Below, piece after piece: positions 8,743 to 17,379 of a DNA stretch of 64,000 nt; position 1 is the stretch's first letter; each line of letters begins with the position of its first letter. The position numbers were made by a program, and so were the translations under genes. The stretch comes from CAZHNW01 sp942491575 (GTDB taxonomy: Bacteria; Spirochaetota; UBA4802; UBA5550): the NCBI GenBank assembly GCA_942491575.1, contig CALOBT010000031.1, positions 1,798,001 through 1,862,000 on the forward strand, read 5' to 3'. A model generated the notes under the pieces. It saw only the letters and a program-made list of their open reading frames with translations. It had not been told where the DNA came from and did not search any database.

Positions 8743-11700
8743 ATGGCTATAAAAATCCTATTTTCCGGCATCGGAATTACATTTTTTCAGGTTGTATCCG
8801 GTATTCAGAACAATCATTGGCTGGAAGACATTGTCTACAGTGGAAATCATCTAAATTTACTGATTATCGGGATGATGATTGTTCTGTTCCTGTACAATAT
8901 GGTCGCTTTTATCTCTCTTCGTGAAATTTCCTACCTTTACCTGGGTATTGTCCCTCTACTTTACTGTCTGTATATTGTATTCTATTCGATTTTCCAGCAT
9001 TTGCCTGAAGACTATACCGGTATGAATATCGTAGAAACTGTCACATATTCGACTCTTTTGTTGATGGTACTTGTCTTTTTGCTTTTTAGTAGAAAATTTC
9101 TCGATACAGGAAATTTATTGCCGAAGGTCGATAAAATCATTCGATATATCATCTACTGTTCTTTAGCTGTAATAATTCTTATTTATTTGTTGAGGGTACT
9201 TTTTAAAGAATTTTTTATTATAGTTTTTCTTTTATCAGCCACTTCGGGTATTGCAGCCGGATATCTGCCTTCGATAATCCTGTGGAAGAGAAATGGAAAT
9301 GCCCGCTTCTTTCTGTTTACCAGCCTTTTTATAGTACCATTCTTTTTATCGGATGTTGTGATGATCTTTGCCGGCAGAGATTCAAGCCTGACTCTTCTTG
9401 GTATCATTATGATGATCCTCTATCTTTCCTTCGGGGTCAGTCGAAACATCTATCGTATCAGGAGTGATCGGGACATCGCCCTTGAGGCCGTGGCGGATTC
9501 AGAATTGAAATACCGGAGTATTGTTGAGAACGCAGCGGAAGGAATTTTCCAGACAACAAGGGAAGGTAAGATTATTACTGCTAATACATCACTTCTCAGG
9601 ATACTTGGCATGAAAAGCATCATTGAAATTAGTGGAGAAGATAAATTGCCCCAGGAGAAAATTTTTGCTTATCCTGAAGAAAGAGCTTCCTTTTTCGAAA
9701 AACTGGATTGTGAAAAAAAGATCACCAATGAAGAGATAAGTTTGAGAAAAACAGACGGGACAATTGTGCCGGTCAAGGTTAATGCCCATATTATCGAATT
9801 CGGAGAGGGTAAGGAAACAGTTGTAGAGGGAATAGTTGAAGATATTTCTGAAAGGAAAAGAGCCGAAGAGCATAGACTTCGAACAGAAAAAAAATTCCGC
9901 AGTATTTTTGAAAATGTTATCGAGGGGTTGTTTCAGGTAACCCCTGAAGGATTATTACTGGTGGCGAATCCATCCTTCGCGCGCCTCCTTGGCTATGATG
10001 ATCCCGATGAGAGTGATTTTATAAACCAAATGATGGATCTGGGTAAACTTTTTCCTGATGAAGATGAATTTAATTCAATTGTTCATAAAACTCTTGAACG
10101 TAAAAAAATTGTAGGTCATGAAACTTCAATAAAAAGAAAGGACGGATCCCGAATTTATGTTTCCCTGAATATGACGGCACTGGATGATGAAGATTCAGGG
10201 GCAGTTTATCTTGAGGGATCGCTTCAGGATATTACGGACAGGCGCAGGGCAGCCGAGGCCATTTCCAGGTCACGGGAAAAACTTGAAGAAAATGTGAAAT
10301 TGCGTACCGCAGAGTTAATGAGGGTTAATGCCACTCTTAAATTCGAAATAGACGAGAGAGAAAAGACTGAAGAATCTCTTCGACGAAGTGAAGACCGGTA
10401 TCGACGTCTAATCGAAACAATGAATGAGGGACTGGCGGTAATAAATAGAAATCAAATGATTACCTATGCGAATACCCGGCTTTGTGAAATGACCGGGTAT
10501 TCAAGAGAAGAAGTTATCGGGCTTAACCTCTCCGAGATTAGGGATGGGGTACGGGGAAAAATATTTCAAAATATTTTTGTAACCCCCTTGGATTTGAAAC
10601 CGCATCCCGTTGAATTTGAAATTCCCCGGGCCGATGGAACTTTTATCCCCACTATTGTTTCACCCCAGATATTACTCAACGAAAAGGGGGATTTCGATGG
10701 AAGTTTTTTCGTTATAACAGATATTACTGAAATCAAAAAAGCACGAGAGGAGCTCATCAAAGCTGTAAAATTTGCAGAGGGGGCTAATCGTGCAAAATCA
10801 GAATTTTTGGCCAATATGAGTCATGAAATAAGAACTCCTCTGAATGCAATACTCGGTTTTACCGATCTGCTTCTTGCGGTCAAAAGAAATTCCCTTGAAG
10901 AGAGTTATCTGACAGCCATTAAAAAGGGCGGAGAAAGCCTGATGATTCTTATCAATGATGTTCTTGATCTCTCTAAAATAGAATCGGGAAGGATTGATAT
11001 TCAGTACAATGTAATGAATATCCGAATCCTGCTGCAGGAAATTGAGAGTATGTTTCAGGCTGACCTCAAAAGAAAAAATTTGCAGCTTCTTGTTGTTATC
11101 AATCCTGATGAATTTCCTCTGCTTTTTTTTGATGAAGTCAGGCTTCGACAGATACTTTTTAACCTTGTGGGGAACGCGATAAAATTCACTGAAAAGGGTC
11201 TGGTCGAAATCAGAATAGATGCGGTAAGAGAGGCTAATCACAGTATAGATCTGACAGTACAGGTTGTTGACAGCGGTATAGGTATACCTCTTGAAGCTCA
11301 AAAGTATATTTTTGAATCGTTTCGTCAGTATGATTCCACCGTGTCTCGAAAGTATGGGGGCACCGGACTGGGATTGGCAATTTCACGTCGCCTTACGGAA
11401 ATAATGAATGGAGAAATTTCCGTAGAAAGCATTGAAGGGAAGGGAAGCAGATTTACACTTCATTTTGATAATGTCCCCGAAGGGAAAGCCGAAGACAAAT
11501 TGAAGGAAAAAGAAGTGCCTGATTTCAGGAAGAGTTTGTTCACCGGAACAGCTATTGTTGCCGATGACGCTGCAGATAACAGGCACTTCCTTTCCGAAGT
11601 CTTAAGAAAGAGCGGCTTAAATGTTTTACCCGCTTCTGACGGTTCGGAGGTACTGGAAATTCTTAATGATTCTAAACCTGTGATAATTTTTTTGGATATA

Positions 11701-12228
11701 AGAATGCCGGTAATGGGGGGTTTTGAGACATTAAGGATGATTAAATCGGATCATAAGATTAAGGGAGTGCCGGTTGTCGCAGTATCAGCTTCAATTATTT
11801 ATGATCAGGATTCAGATATAGAGGAAGCCGGCTTTGATGCATACCTGGAAAAGCCTTTTTCTGTAAAGGATGTAATTAAAGTCCTTAAAAAAATTCTTCC
11901 TGAATCGGAAGAATATTCCGGGGTAAAGGATTTGAACCGCACTGATGAGGAAAAGGACGAAGGAATGATCCGTCTCACAACTGAAGAGGCGTCATTTCTG
12001 GAGAAAAATATAAAACATCTTTTACTGAAGTGTCGATCAGGAGGTTTTGTCTCCGATATTGAATCTCTTGGTAGGGCCTTGATCAATGCAGGGGGTGAAT
12101 CGGGAAACAGCGCTTTGGAAAAATTTGGTGAAAAAATAATAAATGCCGCAGAGCTCATAGATGTAGAGAAAATTGATGAATTGCTGGGAATCCTGGCGGT
12201 CATAATTGAAGGTGGCCCTGATGAGTAA
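8743..12228 (+). CDS. Hybrid sensor histidine kinase with membrane sensor and PAS domains
   Basis: 1161 residues. The N-terminal 240 residues contain about seven hydrophobic segments (7TM-type sensor). Three PAS domains follow (about 255-370, 385-505, 545-680; ENAAEGIFQTTREGKII, ENVIEGLFQVTPEGLLL, MNEGLAVINRNQMITY), with a coiled-coil stretch between the second and third. HisKA has phospho-His about 694 (MSHEIRTPLNAILGF). The HATPase has NLVGNAIKFTEKG, DSGIGIP and GTGLGLAIS. A receiver domain has phospho-acceptor Asp about 985 (IIFLDIRMPVMGG) and Lys in YLEKPF. About 90 helical residues at the C-terminus could be a small phosphotransfer-like region. Start has AAGGAAAA. The stop overlaps the next gene, so both proteins likely work in one phosphorelay. 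Confidence 0.93.
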   Translation: MAIKILFSGIGITFFQVVSGIQNNHWLEDIVYSGNHLNLLIIGMMIVLFLYNMVAFISLREISYLYLGIVPLLYCLYIVFYSIFQHLPEDYTGMNIVETVTYSTLLLMVLVFLLFSRKFLDTGNLLPKVDKIIRYIIYCSLAVIILIYLLRVLFKEFFIIVFLLSATSGIAAGYLPSIILWKRNGNARFFLFTSLFIVPFFLSDVVMIFAGRDSSLTLLGIIMMILYLSFGVSRNIYRIRSDRDIALEAVADSELKYRSIVENAAEGIFQTTREGKIITANTSLLRILGMKSIIEISGEDKLPQEKIFAYPEERASFFEKLDCEKKITNEEISLRKTDGTIVPVKVNAHIIEFGEGKETVVEGIVEDISERKRAEEHRLRTEKKFRSIFENVIEGLFQVTPEGLLLVANPSFARLLGYDDPDESDFINQMMDLGKLFPDEDEFNSIVHKTLERKKIVGHETSIKRKDGSRIYVSLNMTALDDEDSGAVYLEGSLQDITDRRRAAEAISRSREKLEENVKLRTAELMRVNATLKFEIDEREKTEESLRRSEDRYRRLIETMNEGLAVINRNQMITYANTRLCEMTGYSREEVIGLNLSEIRDGVRGKIFQNIFVTPLDLKPHPVEFEIPRADGTFIPTIVSPQILLNEKGDFDGSFFVITDITEIKKAREELIKAVKFAEGANRAKSEFLANMSHEIRTPLNAILGFTDLLLAVKRNSLEESYLTAIKKGGESLMILINDVLDLSKIESGRIDIQYNVMNIRILLQEIESMFQADLKRKNLQLLVVINPDEFPLLFFDEVRLRQILFNLVGNAIKFTEKGLVEIRIDAVREANHSIDLTVQVVDSGIGIPLEAQKYIFESFRQYDSTVSRKYGGTGLGLAISRRLTEIMNGEISVESIEGKGSRFTLHFDNVPEGKAEDKLKEKEVPDFRKSLFTGTAIVADDAADNRHFLSEVLRKSGLNVLPASDGSEVLEILNDSKPVIIFLDIRMPVMGGFETLRMIKSDHKIKGVPVVAVSASIIYDQDSDIEEAGFDAYLEKPFSVKDVIKVLKKILPESEEYSGVKDLNRTDEEKDEGMIRLTTEEASFLEKNIKHLLLKCRSGGFVSDIESLGRALINAGGESGNSALEKFGEKIINAAELIDVEKIDELLGILAVIIEGGPDE

Positions 12229-13318
12229 TGAGGTCGGAAGGATTCTGATAATTGATGATCTTTCCAGAAATATTCAAGTAGTAGCAAATATACTGCGGGA
12301 AGATGACTACATTGTTGCATATGCCAGGAATGGTGCTGACGGCATATCCCTTTTAAGGGAGAGTATCTTTGATCTTGTTCTGCTTGATATCATGATGCCT
12401 GAAATGGACGGTTATGAAGTATGCCGGCGTATAAAGGAAGATCCGGAAATAGCCCCGGTGCCGGTAATTTTTATTACCGCAAAGAATGAAGCTGCGGATA
12501 TCCTGAAGGGCCTCCGGCTTGGAGCTGTTGATTACATCTCAAAACCCTTTAATCCTGCAGAACTACTCTACAGGGTGAAAACCCATATAGAACTTAAACA
12601 GAATCGTGACCGCCTGCAGGAATTAAATCTTATGAAAGACCGTTTTGCATCAATTATGGCTCATGATATTAAGGGATCTTTTCATGCGATACTTGGACTG
12701 ACTGAGGTTCTCCGTTCCCGCTACGACACAAGCAGTGAAGAATGCCGCCGTGAATATATTGAAAATATATTTAACTCATCACATCATCTTTATTCCCTGC
12801 TGGAAAATATACTTGAATGGTCTAAGCTCCAGATGGGGCATGTGTCCGTTTTCCCGCAGAAATTAAATGTCAAAAAAATTACCGATGAAAGTCTCGCTAT
12901 TTTTTCAGATGACGCTGTTTCGAAAAATATTATTTTTGAAACAGACATAGGTTCCTCCGCTGTTGTTTATGCCGATGAAAACATGGTGCGAAGTATACTG
13001 CGCAATCTCATTTCAAATGCAGTGAAATTTTCCTTTTCCGGGGAGAAGGTCACTGTTGCTGCAGAGGAAGAATCGGGAATGCTGCGTATTGATGTCATTG
13101 ACAGTGGTGTCGGGATAGAACCTGAAATAAAGAGTAAACTTTTTCAATTCAGGCAATCCGCTTCAAGAACCGGAACTGCCGATGAACGGGGGACGGGAAT
13201 GGGGCTCGTCCTTACCAGGGATCTTGTTGAAATTAACAGTGGAAAACTGGAAATATCAGACAATCCCGAAGGGGGCACCATAGCTTCTGTTTCTATTCCC
13301 ATTGAAAAACAAAGGTAG
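12221..13318 (+). CDS. Receiver-histidine kinase fusion (response regulator plus kinase)
   Basis: 365 residues. An N-terminal receiver (about 5-120; ILIIDDLSRNIQ, phospho-Asp in LVLLDIMMPEMDGYEV, Lys in YISKPF) is joined directly to HisKA (MAHDIKGSFHAILGLTEVL) and HATPase (NLISNAVKFS, DSGVGIEPE, GTGMGLVLTRDLVE). The order receiver-then-kinase, without a sensor or membrane segment, marks a soluble relay kinase that takes input from a partner, most simply the hybrid kinase immediately upstream. ATG 12221 overlaps the upstream stop codon (ATGAGTAA) and has GAAGGTGG in front; a TTG 15 bases upstream is less likely. Confidence 0.92.
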   Translation: MSNEVGRILIIDDLSRNIQVVANILREDDYIVAYARNGADGISLLRESIFDLVLLDIMMPEMDGYEVCRRIKEDPEIAPVPVIFITAKNEAADILKGLRLGAVDYISKPFNPAELLYRVKTHIELKQNRDRLQELNLMKDRFASIMAHDIKGSFHAILGLTEVLRSRYDTSSEECRREYIENIFNSSHHLYSLLENILEWSKLQMGHVSVFPQKLNVKKITDESLAIFSDDAVSKNIIFETDIGSSAVVYADENMVRSILRNLISNAVKFSFSGEKVTVAAEEESGMLRIDVIDSGVGIEPEIKSKLFQFRQSASRTGTADERGTGMGLVLTRDLVEINSGKLEISDNPEGGTIASVSIPIEKQR

Positions 13319-13378
13319 TTTCCTTGTAAAAAATTGATTCTTTCAGGTATGCTGCGGTGAATGGATGAGATACTTTAA

Positions 13379-13624
13379 TTATTTAAGATTGCTGTTTCGC
13401 CTGCCATGATGTTTGCGCCTGTTCAGGGGCGTTCTGCTGTTTCTTCGGTCAAAAAGAATGAAGGGCTGCTTGTTTACGCGCCTGTCATTCTCTCTGCGGC
13501 TCATAAATCTTCGATCACTCCTGTATTCTTTTCTGTTTATTAAAGATATGCGCTGCAGAAGAACCTGGTAACAGAGAAATGTCAAAGCCGCGAAAAGTGC
13601 GATGAAAAAACCTGCGGAATCCAT
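13379..13624 (-). CDS. Small membrane protein with Arg-rich cytoplasmic tail (A)
   Basis: 81 residues, family not recognised. One N-terminal hydrophobic segment (FFIALFAALTFLCYQVLL) is followed by a strongly basic tail with repeated RR pairs (DRRFMSRRENDRR, FDRRNSR, LNRRKHHGRR). The start at ATG 13622-13624 is backed by GGGAGG 6 bases upstream. The preceding gene (13693-13929) has the same plan, and a third relative lies at 40569-40745. The tail would face the cytoplasm by the positive-inside rule and could bind acidic lipid or nucleic acid (inference). Confidence 0.7.
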   Translation of the reverse strand: MDSAGFFIALFAALTFLCYQVLLQRISLINRKEYRSDRRFMSRRENDRRVNKQPFILFDRRNSRTPLNRRKHHGRRNSNLK

Positions 13625-13692
13625 TTGTATCCTCCCACCTCTGTGCAACAAAGGTAGGGAGAAAACAGGTGGGGATCAAGTTTTTTGAAAAT

Positions 13693-13929
13693 TTATCCGT
13701 AACTGGTGTCTGTAGCGCGTCGGAAGTCCTGTCTTCGTTCGATAACGCCGCGGGTTTGTCCTCGACGGTCCGCCATGGATCTCCTGTCGTTTTTTTCCCT
13801 ACGGTCAAATGCCGGAATCATCCTGAAGGAATTCTGGATACCCTTTATTTGCTCGTTGAATATATATGACAGGGCAATGGATACCATGATTCCCAGGAGA
13901 AAAATTATTGTCAGTTCATAAAATTCCAT
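13693..13929 (-). CDS. Small membrane protein with Arg-rich cytoplasmic tail (B)
   Basis: 78 residues, family not recognised. Membrane segment at about 6-24 (LTIIFLLGIMVSIALSYIF), then a tail with spaced RR pairs (FDRREKNDRRSMADRRGQ, VIERRQDFRR). It is 68 bases upstream of protein A, on the same strand and with the same architecture, so the two probably arose by duplication and are co-transcribed. The start has GGGAGG upstream. Confidence 0.72.
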   Translation of the reverse strand: MEFYELTIIFLLGIMVSIALSYIFNEQIKGIQNSFRMIPAFDRREKNDRRSMADRRGQTRGVIERRQDFRRATDTSYG

Positions 13930-14139
13930 ATTTCGCCTCCCGATAGTTTAGCTGATTAATATACTGTATATTGAAGCAAAAGACGAAAAAAAATACATAT
14001 TTTTTTGAAAATAGGCGGTATTTTTGCTCTTTTTTCGGAATTGTCCTCAATTATACTGTCGAACCATCAGTTATTTTTTTACTTTACCCCTTCTTCCGAG
14101 GGATATCTCCTGATAATTCAGTTGAAGGTAATGTTTGTA

Positions 14140-14733
14140 TTATAAAAATATTGAAAATCCTAGTCCTATCATTATGTAATAATATGTATCTGACCAGCCG
14201 GTATTTTCACTCGATCTGTAATCTATGAACTGATGATCCATTTTTACATTAAAGAAGGCATTGCTGAACTTAAATTTCAGGGAAGTATTGATTGAAACAG
14301 GAATATAGAAATAGTTGTTTTTTCCGTATAGATGGCTGGATATACTACGATGGAAGAGGCCAATTGCAGGTGCAATGTCAAAATAAAGGTTGTTAGAGAT
14401 TGTGAATAAATAACCTATCCGTGCCAATGGGCCAAAAGTAGATTCTTTATCTTTGTATTTGTCATCGTAGTAATAAACATCTTTTTTGGAATATGAGTAT
14501 CTGATTCCAAAACCAAAATTAATATTTTTTAACAGGAAATAATCTGCCCTGTAAACAGCAGAAATTGTGAAATTATCAAAATTGTCATTGGTAAAGAAGG
14601 AAGAGTACAAATATGCATGGTGTTCCTTAATACCCTTGTCTCCGTAACTTCTTTCGGTCTTTGGTTCTTCAGCGAAGGCAAATGACTGTAATATTAGAAC
14701 TGCAATTAGTGCTGTAATTAGCTTCTTAAACAT
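14140..14733 (-). CDS. Outer-membrane beta-barrel protein, small
   Basis: 197 residues. A clear signal peptide (MFKKLITALIAVLILQSFAFA, cleavage near 21-22) is followed by alternating aromatic/polar strands: YRADYFLLKNINFGFGIRYS, GPLARIGYLFTI, NLYFDIAPAIGLF, and a final strand YYYIMIGLGFSIFL ending in a hydrophobic residue pair, typical of an outer-membrane barrel of about 8 strands. Function unknown. RBS GAGAGG. The 210 bases downstream (13930-14139) are AT-rich without a recognised gene. Confidence 0.85.
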   Translation of the reverse strand: MFKKLITALIAVLILQSFAFAEEPKTERSYGDKGIKEHHAYLYSSFFTNDNFDNFTISAVYRADYFLLKNINFGFGIRYSYSKKDVYYYDDKYKDKESTFGPLARIGYLFTISNNLYFDIAPAIGLFHRSISSHLYGKNNYFYIPVSINTSLKFKFSNAFFNVKMDHQFIDYRSSENTGWSDTYYYIMIGLGFSIFL

Positions 14734-14827
14734 TTCTACCTCTCTTTTTTTCCATTAAAGCGAGGCACTAAAATATGACAACTATTTTTAATGCTGTCCC
14801 TATATACTGCCGTCTGTTTTAGAGGAA

Positions 14828-16480
14828 TTATACCAGTTTTTCCAGAATCGATACCGGGATGGTTATGTTTTTTTCGTGAAGGAAGTCTATAAACTCGCTC
14901 ATATCCGAAAATGGCCGACGCAGTATAATGTCAGAGGCTCCCCTCTGGCTGATGCCGGGGATTCCCTCAAAGGCCTTCTGTGGAAGTTCATTTATCGGCA
15001 ATGGCAGGGGAAGACAAAATAGGGACCTTTCCCGGTGATTGACCACGAGGGCATTCTGGAAACTCATAATCGGCAGCTCCATGGGAAAACGCGCCGTGAT
15101 TGAATAACTGGCAATCTGTTTCCCCAGAACATGCCCCTGGTGTTCTTCGAGGATCTGTACTTCCCTCAGGATGGTTCCCCCGGGATAGATAGCCTTCAGC
15201 ATGGGGATGTCAATGTCATGACGTATCAGTGACCGGAAATGTTCGAAGCGGTTCAGAAGTTTTCCGGTTTTCCTGTGTTTTTCATTGAAGAGGGGTGTCC
15301 CCGGAAAGGGGAGGAGTTTCCGTATGTTGATTCTTTTCAGCAGCAGTCCTTCCTCCAGAATTCTGGTGAGCCAGTGATGATTTATTTTGAAGGTCTCCGA
15401 AGATTCTCCCCTTAATCCCTGTATCAGGTTTATCCCCGGCAGAAGCCGTGGGATTCCGTCAAGGCGGTCCCCGCATATTTCATTGATGAGGCGAACAACC
15501 TCCAGGGCATCGGCTCCAGCAACCTTGAGATTATTTTGTGCCACAACATCAGGGTCGAAGGATTCTATCCCGAGTGCGAGGGTATCTCCAGGGGTGACGG
15601 CACGTGAAATGGAATGAAGTATCTCAGATGATTCATGGGGGAAGTTATGGATCGTCCCGGGATTGGCATTGTCTATATTAAGTACTCTGATTCGGCGGTC
15701 ATTTTTTCGCGCTTCCAGCTCGGAGAAGAGTTCTTTTACTGCTCCCGGATCTGGCGCGGGGAAACCGTTACGGAAATCCTTGAAGGCCGTTCCGTATTGC
15801 AGAATGTCAGCCTGGCGTCCCAGGCGGAAGCGGGTCACCCCGAGCTTTATGAGGGCATCAACTTCCCCCAGTATTTCTTTAATCTTTCGAAACTGAAGGG
15901 AACTGAAAAGTCCCTCTGAACAGAAACTGCAGTGCTGCTGTCTTGGACATCCCCGGTATGTTTCAATCTCACAGATAATGTCCGGAAAGGAAGGGTGCAG
16001 GCTTACCATTTCCGCCCCCCCGATTGCCCACTCTGCGATTTCATCGGTGTTGCGCAATGTGTCCGTGGGATTCCCCGTGATCATGGAATATGCATATTTT
16101 TCAATGTCACCTGAAATGAGGACAGTACCGGCAGGGGTCTCCGGAACCATGTAAGAGGCTCCTCCGCCGAGAACAAAAGAGAGGTGCCGGTTATTTTTGA
16201 TGATGGAAGTTATTTCTCCTACAGTTCCGATACGGCTTCCGAGATATTTACCCGGAACAACGGCGCCCCCTATTAGGAAAACCCCGTCGTAATCTTCATC
16301 AATAAATAATTCCGTTTTTCTTAAGTGTTCAATAGTCTGGTATTTTATCCTGTCCCTGTTGATTCCGCCTTTGAGAAGGGCCCCGAAAATATACCGCGGG
16401 TAGGGGGAAATAAATGGAGGGACTCCGAAACATGCAGGCTCATCAACGAAGCAATCAAGTATCAGGTAACGGCCATTCAT
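14828..16480 (-). CDS. Radical SAM protein with C-terminal helix-hairpin-helix region
   Basis: 550 residues. The N-terminal 165 residues look like a Rossmann/B12-binding-like segment without an obvious cobalamin motif. The SAM cluster motif is RGCPRQQHCSFC (Cys178, 184, 187), a CX5CX2C spacing instead of CX3CX2C. RFRLGRQADIL and LALGIESFDPDVVAQNN follow as radical SAM core strands. The C-terminus has a helix-hairpin-helix stretch (IPGISQRGASDIILRRPF), suggesting nucleic-acid contact. It overlaps the stop of the HD gene by 4 bases (TATGA), so the two form a coupled pair. The overall plan resembles archaeal-type radical SAM/HhH proteins of unknown function; the substrate is not assignable. Confidence 0.85.
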   Translation of the reverse strand: MNGRYLILDCFVDEPACFGVPPFISPYPRYIFGALLKGGINRDRIKYQTIEHLRKTELFIDEDYDGVFLIGGAVVPGKYLGSRIGTVGEITSIIKNNRHLSFVLGGGASYMVPETPAGTVLISGDIEKYAYSMITGNPTDTLRNTDEIAEWAIGGAEMVSLHPSFPDIICEIETYRGCPRQQHCSFCSEGLFSSLQFRKIKEILGEVDALIKLGVTRFRLGRQADILQYGTAFKDFRNGFPAPDPGAVKELFSELEARKNDRRIRVLNIDNANPGTIHNFPHESSEILHSISRAVTPGDTLALGIESFDPDVVAQNNLKVAGADALEVVRLINEICGDRLDGIPRLLPGINLIQGLRGESSETFKINHHWLTRILEEGLLLKRINIRKLLPFPGTPLFNEKHRKTGKLLNRFEHFRSLIRHDIDIPMLKAIYPGGTILREVQILEEHQGHVLGKQIASYSITARFPMELPIMSFQNALVVNHRERSLFCLPLPLPINELPQKAFEGIPGISQRGASDIILRRPFSDMSEFIDFLHEKNITIPVSILEKLV

Positions 16481-17103
16481 AAGTCCGCCAGGGAATCGTC
16501 AATGGGGCATTTAAGGTATCGCTGGATCTTTTCTTCAACCTTCAGAAGAAATGTCTTGTTCTGACGAATGAGAATTTTTATCTTATCATTCTTACCGTAA
16601 CGATTGACCAGATCATTGACTCGCTCATCGAGGGATACCACCTGGTCATGCATTACCCTTTTATCCGCATAGTAGACGATTTCTCTCCCTTCGAGGGGAC
16701 CGTCAAAATCGAAGTTTTCCAGGAATACATGTGACTCGCAGATTTCGGCGAGGGCTTCATAGTTGAGCTCACGCAGAATCTCTCCGCCGATTAAATCATG
16801 ACGGAGTTCGCCGCTTTTTATGGACCGGGTTTTAGCGATGTCGTGGAGCAGGGCCCCGGAGAGGACCAGGTCTCGATTGACTGCTTCAGTATCTATCAGT
16901 TTATCAATAATCGCCGCTGATACATTACGGACCTGAATTGAGTGTTCCTTTATATTGTCGAGCATTTCATAGCGATCCATCAGTTCATGGCATTCTTTTT
17001 CTGACGGGATGAGGCTGTCTGTTGTTATTTCTTTCATACCCTTGATTTTACCGAAAAGTGTGTGGTCCTTACGGGGACTTTCTATGTATTGGTGCTGCAA
17101 CAT
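16477..17103 (-). CDS. HD-domain phosphohydrolase
   Basis: 208 residues. HD superfamily metal-dependent phosphohydrolase: His in IKEHSIQV, HD pair in SGALLHDIAKT, a later RHDLIGGEIL, and a final Asp in VYYADKRV. Proteins of this size often act on nucleotides or RNA ends. Translationally coupled to the radical SAM/HhH gene. The start is uncertain: ATG 17101-17103 lacks a good RBS, and ATG 17035-17037 (MKEITTDS) is a fair alternative. Confidence 0.85.
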   Translation of the reverse strand: MLQHQYIESPRKDHTLFGKIKGMKEITTDSLIPSEKECHELMDRYEMLDNIKEHSIQVRNVSAAIIDKLIDTEAVNRDLVLSGALLHDIAKTRSIKSGELRHDLIGGEILRELNYEALAEICESHVFLENFDFDGPLEGREIVYYADKRVMHDQVVSLDERVNDLVNRYGKNDKIKILIRQNKTFLLKVEEKIQRYLKCPIDDSLADL

Positions 17104-17303
17104 TTAAACATTCCGCCGTTAAAAATAGCAAGAAAAAAATGAGTCTCCTACCACTCTGGCTTTTATAGTGTATAACGTTGTTATCTTTTTTTGATTCAAT
17201 GTCATTTGCCTGTTTTTCCTAATTTTCCATCAATTACTATACAATCTTGATTTTTCTGTTGACTTTTCTCCGTCACGTTTTGTGATGAAAGAATTGGGTA
17301 ACG

Positions 17304-17330
17304 GACTTTCTAATAAAAAAACTGAAAGTC
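17304..17330. promoter_or_regulatory. Inverted repeat GACTTTC/GAAAGTC before acyl-CoA ligase gene
   Basis: GACTTTC (17304-17310) and GAAAGTC (17324-17330) are separated by 13 A-rich bases, 49 bases before the acyl-CoA ligase start. It could be an operator for a fatty-acid regulator (the TetR at 24136 is a candidate) or a leader hairpin. No direct evidence distinguishes these. Confidence 0.35.
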
Positions 17331-17379
17331 AAAAGGACAGTCGGTGCTGTTCTTTAAAACAAACAACCGGGGTAATCGA

